Below, in pieces: positions 1 to 7,875 of a stretch of DNA of 64,000 nt. The notes beneath the pieces are model-generated. The model had not been told where the DNA came from and did not search any database. It worked only from the letters and a program-made list of their open reading frames with translations. Within the stretch, counting starts at the first letter, position 1. Every line of letters begins with the position of its first letter. This stretch comes from JAWSVE01 sp033852115 (GTDB lineage: Bacteria; Pseudomonadota; Gammaproteobacteria; Pseudomonadales; Cellvibrionaceae), in assembly GCA_033852115.1 (NCBI GenBank), contig JAWSVE010000002.1, forward strand, positions 496,001-560,000, read 5' to 3'. The position numbers were made by a program, and so were the translations under genes.

Positions 1-317
1 GAATCGATGTCAGCAATTTTCAGCTTGTCATGGACTTTTTTGGCTAGCGATTCTTCGCCCTTGCAAGGATAGGTGATGTTATAGGATTCTTCTGGAAATC
101 CATAGTAGTCATAAATAAGTGCTGGGCTTTCGCCGGCGGTGATGGTTGGTACCTTTTCTTCCCAGTGCGCGCTCACCACTAAAATAGCTGAGGGTTTACG
201 TAGTAATGACGTGATTTTTTTTAAACAATCAACCATCTCAGCATGGCCTTTGTCGCCCAATAGGGGCATCGGCCCGCCACCATGAGACAAGAATAATATT
301 TGGGGTTTGGTGCTCAT
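1..317 (-). CDS. DODA-type extradiol ring-opening dioxygenase (3' truncated by window edge)
   Basis: The gene starts at the ATG at 317 and runs off the left edge, so only about 105 N-terminal residues are visible. They carry SHGGGPMPLLG near residue 12 and SAHWE near residue 53, followed by YDYYGFPEESYNI. This is the N-terminal pattern of the LigB-type, YgiD-like 4,5-DOPA extradiol dioxygenase family, in which these histidines help bind the metal ion. Members open catecholic rings, but the true substrate is often unknown. It lies 24 bp downstream of a small conserved gene on the same strand and is probably cotranscribed with it. Family assignment is firm; substrate specificity is not. Confidence 0.8.
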   Translation of the reverse strand, partial: MSTKPQILFLSHGGGPMPLLGDKGHAEMVDCLKKITSLLRKPSAILVVSAHWEEKVPTITAGESPALIYDYYGFPEESYNITYPCKGEESLAKKVHDKLKIADID

Positions 318-341
318 AAAAACCTCGTCTAGTTATGCCGG

Positions 342-662
342 TTAGCGCTTAATGAGACGTTCATATTCTTCCCGGGCGTCATCGTCTATTTTGACGGGGG
401 TCGGTTCAGCCCAATGCGTATTTAAGCCTCGTTTCTTTATACCCGAAACCCAATACTCGTCACCTGAGGCTGCATCCATATGATTGCCGGTAATTCCGCC
501 TCCTTTCAGCCTGTTTAGCACTTTGTCTTTGTAATAAACAGTTTTTCCCGATTTTGAAAAGGTAACCCATCCTATATGTGCGGCGAATTCATCAATCAGG
601 CCTTCTTTATTTTCTATGTACATAATTCGCTTACTTTCGCCGTGGGTTAGCTGATTTTTCAT
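342..662 (-). CDS. Small conserved protein of unknown function
   Basis: A 106-residue soluble protein with no signal peptide or membrane segment. The core beginning MYIENKEGL, with IGWVTFSKSGKTVYY, GDEYWVSGIKKRG and an acidic C-terminus, matches a widespread family of roughly 90-residue bacterial proteins that I recognise only as uncharacterised; some databases mislabel it. Homologues usually begin at the MYIEN methionine, which would put the start at 623. The upstream ATG at 662 has a slightly better ribosome site (TGGA six bases before), so the true start is uncertain. It precedes the dioxygenase gene by 24 bp on the same strand. No function is assigned. Confidence 0.7.
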   Translation of the reverse strand: MKNQLTHGESKRIMYIENKEGLIDEFAAHIGWVTFSKSGKTVYYKDKVLNRLKGGGITGNHMDAASGDEYWVSGIKKRGLNTHWAEPTPVKIDDDAREEYERLIKR

Positions 663-1055
663 GCGTCATCCATTGGTGTGTTTTGGTTTTAGCAAACATT
701 CTGTCCGTTTAGTGTGCCTATATGCGTTGCCGGGGTCTTTGTTTCTTGCTGAGCCACGGCGCGATGGGTTAAGAATCTCACGACTCGCCTTCGTCATTCA
801 ACCAGTCTATACGCTAACGTCGTAGACGCTGGTTCTAGCCGTGTGATGGCCGACAAAGTCCCATCTTGAATTGAACTTCGGGTTAGCATACCGTGGTGTT
901 TCTCTGGGGCTGTGGCGTGGCTTTACTGGCATGGTGAGAGGGATGGGGTGTTCGGTTGACGGCAGTAGTCGTGTTGGCAGAGCGGTCATCCATTAGTCTA
1001 GTACGCTATGGGCAACGTTACACTCTAACACTCATTCAACTGAGGGGGCGATAGA
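663..1055. other. Intergenic region, 393 bp
   Basis: This stretch separates the minus-strand small gene from ogt. A 60-codon minus-strand reading frame exists at 807-989 but is compositionally unconvincing. The only structure I see is an imperfect inverted repeat, AACCAGTCTA at 800-809 against TAGACGCTGGTT at 823-834 (ten pairs with a two-base bulge), which could form a small hairpin. No tRNA, repeat array or clear promoter was recognised. Confidence 0.4.
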
Positions 1056-1529
1056 ATGACTGTCTATTACACAAGCATGGCATCCCCGTTAGGGGAGCTA
1101 GGTATTGCTGGCGATGGTGACGCCATTACACATGTGTGGATGGCGGGACAAAAAAATATCCCTGCCGTGGATCATTGGCAATTTAACGATGTGATATTTG
1201 CCAATGCAACACAGCAGCTAACAGAATATTTCTCAGGAAAAAGGGTGGCGTTTGATTTGCCGTTAAAGCCAGCAGGAACGTCGTTTCAACAGCGTGTTTG
1301 GCGTATGTTACAAACCATTCCACTGGGCGACACCTGGAGTTACAAGGCATTGGCTACAGCCGTCGGCAAGCCAGCGGCTGCGCGTGCGGTGGGTGCTGCG
1401 AATGGTCGCAATCCTATTGCGATTATTGTGCCTTGTCATCGTGTTATCGGTTCCAACGGATCTACAACAGGGTACGCTGGCGGGTTGGAAAGAAAGCGTT
1501 GGCTGCTAAATCATGAGCAGCAAGCGTAA
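1056..1529 (+). CDS. ogt: Methylated-DNA--protein-cysteine methyltransferase
   Basis: This cytoplasmic suicide repair protein transfers the methyl group from O6-methylguanine or O4-methylthymine onto its own cysteine. The 157-residue length is normal for Ogt. The active-site motif PCHRVIG lies at residues 126-132, with the acceptor Cys127, and is followed by the conserved GYAGGLERKRWLL tail. The N-terminal RNase H-like half and the helix-turn-helix around FQQRVWRMLQTIPLG are intact. There is no AdaA-type regulatory domain, so this is the stand-alone form. The ATG at 1056 is preceded by the strong ribosome site GAGGGGG. Confidence 0.95.
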   Translation: MTVYYTSMASPLGELGIAGDGDAITHVWMAGQKNIPAVDHWQFNDVIFANATQQLTEYFSGKRVAFDLPLKPAGTSFQQRVWRMLQTIPLGDTWSYKALATAVGKPAAARAVGAANGRNPIAIIVPCHRVIGSNGSTTGYAGGLERKRWLLNHEQQA

Positions 1530-1571
1530 GAGTAATGGCTGTTAAATCAAATGTACCTACAGAGATGAAAA

Positions 1572-1892
1572 ATGTACGCTGTTATTTTTCGTGCGGAGAT
1601 TCACGCACTTGATGAGCGCTATGAAAAAGCGACTAATTTTTTACGTGATAAGGCATTTAGCGAATACGGTTGCGTGGATTTTAGTGCGGTATCAGAAGGT
1701 GAAAAGCCAGGCGACTTGGATATCGCCATTTCCTACTGGCATTCGTTAGAAGATATTCAACGTTGGCGCGATGATGTTGATCATGCGGATGCTAGTGCGT
1801 ATAGCCACGGTCGCTGGTATCGCAACGTGCGAATTGATGTGGTCGACGTGCTGCGTTCCTACCAACAATCTTTCGAAATAATTGATTGCTAG
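1572..1892 (+). CDS. Antibiotic biosynthesis monooxygenase (ABM)-fold protein
   Basis: A 106-residue soluble protein beginning MYAVIFRAEIHALDERY. It shows the ferredoxin-like pattern of ABM-domain proteins: a first strand YAVIFRAEI, a helix with FLRDKAF, a strand GDLDIAISYW and the helix SLEDIQRWR. Such proteins are small cofactor-free oxygenases or dimeric proteins of unknown role, so only the fold can be assigned. It follows ogt by 42 bp on the same strand and may share its transcript. It ends 20 bp before the convergent exported protein. Confidence 0.8.
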   Translation: MYAVIFRAEIHALDERYEKATNFLRDKAFSEYGCVDFSAVSEGEKPGDLDIAISYWHSLEDIQRWRDDVDHADASAYSHGRWYRNVRIDVVDVLRSYQQSFEIIDC

Positions 1893-1912
1893 ATAAGCGC
1901 CTGAGGATTGGT

Positions 1913-3028
1913 CTATTCCGGTGTAAAGTGCAACCGAATATCCTGGGCGTTGGAAATTGTATTGCCTGCGAGATCGCTTAACGCGTGAGAGAGACGAACT
2001 TGATAGCGTTCTTTTTTCCAGGCGCGACTCGGAATAAAGTGCCATGAAAGTTGTAAATGGCTGATTAGCGATTTCCCCGCGATTTTGTTCCCCTCGCTAT
2101 CGTAAATTGCGATGGCTGTCTGTAAGTCTTTGAGGGTTAGCGGTTCATCAAAATGGATTTCGAACCCTTCTCTTGTGTCTCTCTTTGGTGTGTCAATTGC
2201 CCAGTTATTTATTTCAGGTGATGTTAAGTCTATTGGTAAAACATAAAACGGTTTTTGGTAATCGCTACGCATGGGTTCGCCGTGTTGATTGCGCACAGTG
2301 CCTTTGATTTGTAGCAGACGAATGGCAAAGCGTTCGCTTTTATAACTATCGTCGGATGCTGTATTGGGTTGATTGGGCAGTGTGATGATTAGCCTTCTGT
2401 CTCTATTCGACCATCGTAATTGCATTAAGGCGTTGAGCATTGCAATAGGTTCTTGTCGCGCATTGAGAATCTGAATGCTGCTGTTTGGAATATCCGTATC
2501 CATTGGTTCAGAAAAAATAACCTCAAATTGTTGCAGATTGGCTGGTACTTGGGTGGAGCCGGGTGTGACGTGAACAATGCTTGGCTCATCGCCTGTTAAA
2601 AGCGTGGCTAAGGTAAATTTTTCTTCGATTATTAGTTTTTCTCCAATAGGAATAAGCGAAAGCGTTAAATAATATTCTTGTTGTGGGTTTAATGGTTGGT
2701 CGGGCACAAAACTGATGTGATCGTGGGAAAATTCCACGTCGCCGACGACGTAAATCACAAAATCTGCGTCACTGGGGAAGGTGTTGCTAATGACAACCGA
2801 TAGAGCACTGCGCATTTCGAGTGCGGTTAGTTGAGCCAGTGCTTTAATCTGCTCGGTGCTCAGCCCGTTGACGCGGACGGTATTTTTAGTCGGCAGTAGT
2901 GTGACGTTATTGTTTGTAATGGCGTGGCTGTCTTGGGTGCTCAGTAGCATCGTTGTGCAGAGTGCAAGACACCATCGCAACGGTAATAGCAACGGTAATC
3001 GTAACAGTAAGCGGGGGAAGTACATCAT
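1913..3028 (-). CDS. Exported protein with SbsA-type Ig-like (Big_5) segments
   Basis: About 371 residues from the ATG at 3028; a GTG at 3052 is an alternative. A very leucine-rich signal peptide (RLLLRLPLLLPL, then an Ala-containing cleavage region near TQDSHA) is followed by beta-rich sequence. Segments such as PSIVHVTPGSTQVPANLQ with FSEPMD, and later FEIHFDEPLTLKDLQ, resemble SbsA Ig-like (Big_5) repeats. The C-terminal sequence LSHALSDLAGNTIS also fits that pattern. These domains are usually structural or adhesive in envelope proteins. No catalytic motif was seen. The gene is divergent from the exported protein at 3149, and its stop lies 20 bp from the end of the ABM gene. Confidence 0.65.
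   Translation of the reverse strand: MMYFPRLLLRLPLLLPLRWCLALCTTMLLSTQDSHAITNNNVTLLPTKNTVRVNGLSTEQIKALAQLTALEMRSALSVVISNTFPSDADFVIYVVGDVEFSHDHISFVPDQPLNPQQEYYLTLSLIPIGEKLIIEEKFTLATLLTGDEPSIVHVTPGSTQVPANLQQFEVIFSEPMDTDIPNSSIQILNARQEPIAMLNALMQLRWSNRDRRLIITLPNQPNTASDDSYKSERFAIRLLQIKGTVRNQHGEPMRSDYQKPFYVLPIDLTSPEINNWAIDTPKRDTREGFEIHFDEPLTLKDLQTAIAIYDSEGNKIAGKSLISHLQLSWHFIPSRAWKKERYQVRLSHALSDLAGNTISNAQDIRLHFTPE
2979..3014. repeat. Three imperfect 12-bp tandem repeats in a signal-peptide coding region
   Basis: AACGGTAATAGC (2979-2990), AACGGTAATCGT (2991-3002) and AACAGTAAGCGG (3003-3014) are successive 12-base units. On the minus strand they encode repeated Leu/Arg/Pro residues of the hydrophobic core of the signal peptide. 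A change in unit number would keep the frame and only alter the length of the signal sequence. Confidence 0.6.
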
Positions 3029-3148
3029 GAAGGCTGTCTTGGTCGGGCTCACTGGGTACTCATGCTAAGAACTGCTAAAGTGATTTACAGCGAGAAATCA
3101 ATCACTCAAGCTTTGTGCAGAGCAAAAATAATAAAAACTGGAGAAGCT

Positions 3149-4186
3149 ATGGTAGTCGATTGTACGCATCAATGTGAAGTCAACTTCAAAGGCTCGCGTA
3201 GGTCAGCACATATGGTGCGTTACGCCGCTGTGTGTCTCGTTGCCGTTGGTCTTAGTGGTCAGGTGAGTGCTGATACGTATACCGTGCCACGGATGGCGGA
3301 CGGTACGCCGGACTTTCAAGGGTTTTGGCACAATAAGGTTGCCACACCGTTTGAGCGTCCCACTGAATTTGGAACTCGTCGAGCACTTACGGTAGAGGAA
3401 GCTCAAGCCATAAGCCGAGAGGCTTATGCACGAGTCGCAGAGGATGCCAAGCCAACCGACCCCGACGCGCCAGCTCCGGAAGCGAAGCCATTACCGCCGG
3501 TTGGGAATTACAATTTATTTTGGACCGATCGGGGTATGGAAGCTGCCCAAATTAACGGTGAATATCGCACATCAATTTTGATTGACCCGCCCAACGGCAA
3601 AATGCCTGCATTAACGGAATCGGGGAAAGAGAGAGCAAGACGTCGATCGCGTGCGACTCAGAATGATGGCCCAGAAGGCCGCTCCTTGGGAGAGCGGTGT
3701 ATTTTATCTTTTGGCTCCTTAGCTGGGCCACCCATGTTACCCACGATGTACAACGCGCATTATCAAATCGTACAGTCGCCGGGTTATGTGATGATTTTGG
3801 CTGAGATGGTTCACGATGCGCGCATTATCCCCATCGGCGACAATCAGCAACACGGTCCATTGGCTAAGTGGATGGGAGATTCCATCGGGCATTGGGATGG
3901 CGATACCTTAGTGATTGAAACGACGGGGTTTCGTGAAGAGCAAAGTTTTCGCGGTAGCTCCGCTAACGCGAAAATTACTGAGCGCTTAACCCGTGTCGCG
4001 GACGATAAAATTATCTACCGTTTTACCGTTGATGACCCTGCATCGTTTGCACAACCCTTCACAGGAGAGTTGCCGATGATGGCATTTGACGATGTGATTT
4101 ATGAATACGCTTGCCATGAAGGTAATTACGGTTTGCCCGGTATATTGCAAGGCGCGCGTCTGCAAGAACGGCAGCAAAAACAATAA
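3149..4186 (+). CDS. Exported protein of unknown function
   Basis: The frame stays open from 3062, but the ATG at 3149 has a good ribosome site (GGAG five bases upstream) and gives 345 residues. A signal-like hydrophobic stretch (YAAVCLVAVGLSGQVSA) ends about 42 residues in, so the N-region is rather long; an internal ATG at 3212 would give a more standard signal peptide. The mature part begins with PRMADGTPDFQGFWHN, a sequence typical of a family of periplasmic proteins in Gammaproteobacteria and Acidobacteria whose function I do not know. GHWDGDTLVIETTGF is another conserved-looking block. No cofactor motif was seen. It is divergent from the Big_5 protein. Confidence 0.7.
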   Translation: MVVDCTHQCEVNFKGSRRSAHMVRYAAVCLVAVGLSGQVSADTYTVPRMADGTPDFQGFWHNKVATPFERPTEFGTRRALTVEEAQAISREAYARVAEDAKPTDPDAPAPEAKPLPPVGNYNLFWTDRGMEAAQINGEYRTSILIDPPNGKMPALTESGKERARRRSRATQNDGPEGRSLGERCILSFGSLAGPPMLPTMYNAHYQIVQSPGYVMILAEMVHDARIIPIGDNQQHGPLAKWMGDSIGHWDGDTLVIETTGFREEQSFRGSSANAKITERLTRVADDKIIYRFTVDDPASFAQPFTGELPMMAFDDVIYEYACHEGNYGLPGILQGARLQERQQKQ

Positions 4187-4196
4187 GCGATACTCG

Positions 4197-5078
4197 TTAC
4201 TTCAGAGATGGCATGTAAGAGGTCAGCGTCGGTGGGATTGACTCCTGGCCGCTCGTCCGCACTGTTGCCGCCCATTCTCGTGGTGACACGCCGGTGCGTT
4301 TGCTAAACACGCGTGTCATCGCCGCAGCGCTTTGATATCCCACTTTGCCTGCGACTTGTTTAATACTCATGCCTTGTTTAAGCAGTTGTTGTGCGACGCT
4401 GATACGCCAGCGCGTCACATATTCCATCGGCGTGATACCCACCACGGAATGAAAGTGCTCTGAAAACCGCGCTCTCGACATTCCCGCATAGTCTGCCAGG
4501 CTTTCAACATTCCAATTAAGCTGTGGGTTATCGTGTAGGGCGACCATGGCTTTTGCTAACTTCGCATCGCCTAGTCCGGCAAACAGTCCCGTCGAGCACT
4601 GCTGCTCTTCAATTAAGTAGCGCAATAAAATCACGAGAAAATAACTGATCAAGTTGTCGAGTGCTGCTTGTCTGCCGCAGTAATTACAAAACGCTTCACT
4701 AAATAAAATATCGAGTAATGGCTGCAAGGTCTCGACTGCTGCGAGAGGGATGATTAAGCGGTCTGGGAGTGCCGCTGATATCGGGTTTAATGCGGTACTT
4801 CCAAGATCAATTGATGCGCAGACAATATCTAGAGGGCATTGGTCGCTTTGTATAAATTGGTGGTCTTTGGGTTGAGGATAAAAAATGACACTTGGCTCAT
4901 TGATTTCAACAAGCTCGTTTTCATCATCTTCTGCTAAGCGCATCGAGCCACTTTTCATAATGTGTAAATGGCCGAAGCTGTCATCCTTGCTGAAGCTGGC
5001 TTGCTGACAAACTTGACCGGCGTAGAACACGGTTGTGGTGGGTCTGAAGCGGCTGAAAATAGGTGACAAGCGATCCAT
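4197..5078 (-). CDS. AraC-family transcriptional regulator with cupin N-terminal domain
   Basis: About 293 residues. The N-terminal half (MDRLSPIFSRFRPTTTVFYAG) matches the cupin type of AraC regulators. The C-terminal 100 residues carry the two helix-turn-helix motifs: SLADYAGMSRARFSEHF, then IKQVAGKVGYQSAAAMTRVF with TGVSPREW. The ATG at 5078 is chosen because it has AGGA upstream and because homologues start with this MDRLS sequence; the frame is open to 5138. The gene is divergent from the AhpD-like/cytochrome P460 pair, its probable target. A perfect inverted repeat lies in the shared spacer. Confidence 0.88.
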   Translation of the reverse strand: MDRLSPIFSRFRPTTTVFYAGQVCQQASFSKDDSFGHLHIMKSGSMRLAEDDENELVEINEPSVIFYPQPKDHQFIQSDQCPLDIVCASIDLGSTALNPISAALPDRLIIPLAAVETLQPLLDILFSEAFCNYCGRQAALDNLISYFLVILLRYLIEEQQCSTGLFAGLGDAKLAKAMVALHDNPQLNWNVESLADYAGMSRARFSEHFHSVVGITPMEYVTRWRISVAQQLLKQGMSIKQVAGKVGYQSAAAMTRVFSKRTGVSPREWAATVRTSGQESIPPTLTSYMPSLK

Positions 5079-5145
5079 GGTGGTCGTTCCTGTTTGTCGC
5101 AAAGTGGGGATTAGAGCAAACATTGGTATGATCTGCAATGTTTGT

Positions 5146-5170
5146 GATACTTTGTGTTGCTAAAAGTATC
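5146..5170. promoter_or_regulatory. Inverted repeat in araC-like/ahpD-like divergent spacer
   Basis: GATACTTT (5146-5153) and AAAGTATC (5163-5170) form a perfect 8-bp inverted repeat with a 9-base spacer. It lies between the start of the AraC-type regulator (5078) and the divergent gene at 5219. Its position suits an operator for the regulator or another dimeric factor. The function is inferred from placement only. Confidence 0.45.
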
Positions 5171-5218
5171 GCATACTGACTCTCGAATCGTTAAACAATT
5201 AACTCAGGAGTCAGTCTT

Positions 5219-5755
5219 ATGTCACGTATTCAACCGCTAACGTTAGAATCCGCCGCGCCAGAAGCGCAAACACTCTTAAATGGCGTGAAAGCCAAGATCG
5301 GCATGGTCCCCAATCTGTACGCCACTCTGGCGCATGCCCCCGCGGCGCTCGAAGCCATTCTCACCTTAAACGGCGTCATTGCTAATGGCCGTTTAACAGC
5401 GTCTCAGAGGGAGGTCATTGCGCTTGCCGTTGGTCAGGCTAACGAATGCCAATACTGCGTTTCTGCGCACACCTTATTGGGTAAGGGGGCCGGCCTGTCG
5501 GAGGTGCAAATTGCTGAAGCCAGGCAAGGGCGTGGTACCAATGCTCTTCACAATGCAATAGCTGATCTAGCGACCAAGATCGTGCGCAATCGCGGCGTGG
5601 TCAGTGACGCCGATTTGGCAGACGCCTATGAAGCCGGTGTCGATAATGGATTGTTGCTGGAAATTGTGGCCAATGTGGTGGCCAACATTTTCACCAATTA
5701 CACCAACCATATTGCAGACACCGACATCGATTTTCCCACTGTATCTCTCGATTAA
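5219..5755 (+). CDS. Carboxymuconolactone decarboxylase-family (AhpD-like) protein
   Basis: A 178-residue all-helical cytoplasmic protein. The redox motif NECQYCVSAH places Cys77, Cys80 and His84 as in AhpD-like alkylhydroperoxidases, where the cysteine pair and histidine carry out thiol-dependent peroxide reduction. A true decarboxylase role is unlikely because the CxxC pair is retained. The ATG has the ribosome site CAGGAG. It is transcribed away from the AraC-type regulator and lies 63 bp upstream of cytochrome P460 on the same strand. The pair probably forms a small stress-responsive operon ending at the terminator at 6428. Confidence 0.88.
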   Translation: MSRIQPLTLESAAPEAQTLLNGVKAKIGMVPNLYATLAHAPAALEAILTLNGVIANGRLTASQREVIALAVGQANECQYCVSAHTLLGKGAGLSEVQIAEARQGRGTNALHNAIADLATKIVRNRGVVSDADLADAYEAGVDNGLLLEIVANVVANIFTNYTNHIADTDIDFPTVSLD

Positions 5756-5818
5756 ATTTCTCGGTGCATTACACGAGCGTGGGGCCGCAGTCTGGCCTCA
5801 CCTCTATGGAGGTTTAGT

Positions 5819-6394
5819 ATGGCAACTAGCATGTTCTCTTCGTTGTTACGCGGATTGGCCATCGTTGCGATTTTACTTGCGGTGCATACGGCAGAGGCGC
5901 AATCACTGGCCAGCACGTTTGAGTCGCTGATCGACCAGAAAGGTGGCTTGCGACTTCCTCGACAGTATCGTCAGCAGTGGTCGCACCTCGGCAGCTGGGT
6001 AATTGCCGAACCGATGGCACCTGGTGCCGGTTTGCATGATGTCTACACCCAGCCTGAGGCACTCGAATACTATCGTCACAATGGCGATTTCCCCGACGGG
6101 ACGGTGATAGTAAAAGATGTTAGTCACATTGAATCGGGGACATTAACGACCGGGCACGCGCAATGGGCGGGTGCGACCAAGATTTGGTTTGTTATGGTGC
6201 GGGATACGGCTGACCGCTTTTCAGGCAACAAACATTGGCAGGAAGGCTGGGGGTGGGCACTGTTTGATGTTCAGAACCCGGCTATGAATATATCCGAAGG
6301 ATTTGAAGTGTCTTGCAAAGGATGTCATTTGCCTGCTGCAGGTACGCACTGGGTATTTACCCATGGCTACCCAAGCTTAAAAGGCGATGATTAA
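5819..6394 (+). CDS. Cytochrome P460-family heme protein, exported
   Basis: A 191-residue protein with a signal peptide (about residues 1-28, ending AEAQS). The heme-attachment motif is CKGCH, with Cys166, Cys169 and His170, close to the C-terminus as in cytochrome P460 and cytochrome c'-beta. A Lys-heme crosslink is typical of the family, but the lysine cannot be chosen by eye. Family members oxidise hydroxylamine or bind nitric oxide in the periplasm. The ribosome site is GGAGGTTT. It follows the AhpD-like gene and is closed by a strong terminator. Confidence 0.88.
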   Translation: MATSMFSSLLRGLAIVAILLAVHTAEAQSLASTFESLIDQKGGLRLPRQYRQQWSHLGSWVIAEPMAPGAGLHDVYTQPEALEYYRHNGDFPDGTVIVKDVSHIESGTLTTGHAQWAGATKIWFVMVRDTADRFSGNKHWQEGWGWALFDVQNPAMNISEGFEVSCKGCHLPAAGTHWVFTHGYPSLKGDD

Positions 6395-6427
6395 CCTGTG
6401 ACGATTAATTGAATATTTGCTCTCATT

Positions 6428-6478
6428 CCCCGCCAATCGAGTTATCTCTGTGTGCAATTGGCGGGGTTTTTTATTTTT
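6428..6478 (+). terminator. Rho-independent terminator after cytochrome P460
   Basis: CCCCGCCAAT (6428-6437) pairs perfectly with ATTGGCGGGG (6457-6466). The right arm is followed by TTTTTTATTTTT. The loop is 19 bases. The T-tract orientation serves the plus-strand operon. Confidence 0.9.
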
Positions 6479-6481
6479 GTT

Positions 6482-6964
6482 CTAGTGCTCTTCGATATTG
6501 TTAAACAATGTCTCCGCGCTGAAATCGATGGCGGCAAAGTTTATCACCACGCCTGGCGCACCACGCTCAAGCTGTTGGCGAATATCCTCTGAAATCGGGT
6601 GTTTTTTGTAGTCGGTGCTGTCGACCATGACATAGACCATTTCACAGGTCGCTCTGAGTATTCCGGTAGGGTAATCAAATATCTTGTACATCAATGTGAA
6701 CGACGTGTTACCGATATGAACGGTCTCCGTGGTGATGGCAATGGTGTCATCGAACACGGCGGAGGAGCGCCATTGGGTCGTCATCTTGACCACCTGGTTG
6801 TCTAGCCCCTGCTCAAGCAGCTTGTTCGGTCCACCATGCACATGACGCATATATTCAGTCATGGCGGCATCGACGTAGTCTGCATACCGGGCGTTAAACA
6901 CGACTTGTTGAGCATCGCACTCACCATAGCGAATGCGGATAAGGGTGGTCATTGGGTGATTCAT
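6482..6964 (-). CDS. Acyl-CoA thioesterase, 4HBT hotdog fold
   Basis: About 160 residues. RIRYGECDAQQVVFNARYADYVDAAM is split here as RIRYGECDAQ and NARYADYVDAAM, the N-terminal hotdog motif, with the probable catalytic Asp17 in the position of the DxxGH motif of 4-hydroxybenzoyl-CoA thioesterases. The next segments (TIAITTETVHIGNTSF, TGILRATCEMVYVMVD) supply the central strands. It should hydrolyse acyl-CoA thioesters in the cytoplasm; chain specificity is unknown. The ATG at 6964 has GGAG seven bases upstream, better than the first in-frame start at 6991. It converges on cytochrome P460. Confidence 0.88.
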   Translation of the reverse strand: MNHPMTTLIRIRYGECDAQQVVFNARYADYVDAAMTEYMRHVHGGPNKLLEQGLDNQVVKMTTQWRSSAVFDDTIAITTETVHIGNTSFTLMYKIFDYPTGILRATCEMVYVMVDSTDYKKHPISEDIRQQLERGAPGVVINFAAIDFSAETLFNNIEEH

Positions 6965-7115
6965 TCGGCGTCTCCATCTACTACTGCGCAACGAAAATGG
7001 GCGGCGATGATAGCAAAGCCGGCTTGTCTTCGCATGGGCTTAACAATAGGGGCTGGAGGTGTGAGTAAGCTGATTTAGCCCCAGCTGCGCTGAGGCTATG
7101 AAGCGGCGAAAGGTT

Positions 7116-7613
7116 CTACAGAGAAGACTCGCCAGGGAACGCGCTATGGCACGCGCCGCAGGGCTCGATCAAATAGTTACTGGCTTCGAGCGTTGCATCG
7201 TAATCGCGTGCGCGCACAGCCGTTAGAATATCCGAGGAAATGGTCGCCATTTGCTGCGTCATCAACTGCCACGCGTCTTGTTTCGCCCAGGCGTTGTCAT
7301 TTGCGCCGCTGCCCCCTAGTGATATCGCAGCGGTTGCCGCCATCATTTGAAAGACCTCGTTTTCCAGCGCTTGCCAATCGGATTCACTTTGCGGCATGTT
7401 TTCATCCATGCCAATGGCCCAAATGGCATTGCTTGCGGGCTCAATGGCGCCGACCATAAGTTCTTTCACCGTAGCGGCGATTGTGACGCTGGGCGCTTGC
7501 GCAACGGTCTCTGTATCCGGTTTGGTGTTGTCTATGCATGCTGGTTCCTCACAGGCGCTCAATAGACATGCGCCACTCACCAGTAGTAGATGCGGTAGAT
7601 AGTTTCTCATCAT
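7116..7613 (-). CDS. Cytochrome c'-like heme lipoprotein
   Basis: About 165 residues from the ATG at 7613, which has GGGGAA upstream. The lipobox LLSAC puts the lipidated cysteine at residue 21. A helical region follows, and a single CGACH heme motif (Cys152, Cys155, His156) lies at the extreme C-terminus. This is the arrangement of class II cytochromes c', four-helix proteins that bind NO or act in electron transfer. It should be membrane-anchored in the periplasm. The promoter carries TATAAT (7639-7644 on the minus strand), and an FNR/CRP-like box is shared with the divergent molybdenum enzyme. Assignment to cytochrome c' rests on motif position and helicity. Confidence 0.75.
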   Translation of the reverse strand: MMRNYLPHLLLVSGACLLSACEEPACIDNTKPDTETVAQAPSVTIAATVKELMVGAIEPASNAIWAIGMDENMPQSESDWQALENEVFQMMAATAAISLGGSGANDNAWAKQDAWQLMTQQMATISSDILTAVRARDYDATLEASNYLIEPCGACHSAFPGESSL

Positions 7614-7638
7614 GACAATTCCCCTTTTTCTGTACGCC

Positions 7639-7644
7639 ATTATA
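7639..7644 (-). promoter_or_regulatory. -10 box (TATAAT) for the cytochrome c'-like gene
   Basis: A perfect TATAAT on the minus strand, 25 bases before the start codon region. The matching -35 position is weak, so activator help is plausible. The centre of the FNR-like box would be near -51 relative to the predicted start. Confidence 0.45.
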
Positions 7645-7676
7645 TCGATAGTAGTGTTAAGAACCGCTGGCAGCTC

Positions 7677-7690
7677 GTGATCTACATCAA
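7677..7690. promoter_or_regulatory. FNR/ANR- or CRP-type palindrome between divergent redox genes
   Basis: The sequence GTGATCTACATCAA matches the FNR consensus TTGAT-N4-ATCAA at nine of ten positions. It also fits a relaxed CRP half-site pair (GTGA-N6-TCAA). On the plus strand a -10-like TATAAC at 7712-7717 lies so that the box centre falls at about -41, the standard class II activator position. It sits between the cytochrome c'-like lipoprotein and the molybdenum hydroxylase and may control both. Confidence 0.5.
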
Positions 7691-7875
7691 GGTTATTTGC
7701 AAGAATGGCGATATAACCTAAAAGAGTGCAGCGATATCAATCACGAGCGGCTTACAAAAAATAGTGGTGCCGCGTGATGCCGTGGAATAGTGCTAATAAG
7801 TGTCTAGTAGAGTTAAATTCCAACAAACCATGCGCTAAAGTAGAGTTTCTAAAACGGACTGCTTGAGGACACCTC

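Noticed and set aside
800..834. Inverted repeat resembling a recombination site
   Set aside because: No integron attC core sites, integrase gene or cassette structure nearby.
807..989. 60-codon minus-strand reading frame in the ogt upstream region
   Set aside because: No ribosome site, no recognisable domain, and proline/threonine-rich low-information sequence.
3062..3148. Upstream start for the exported protein at 3149
   Set aside because: The extra 29 residues would bury the signal peptide and the ATG at 3149 has a better ribosome site.
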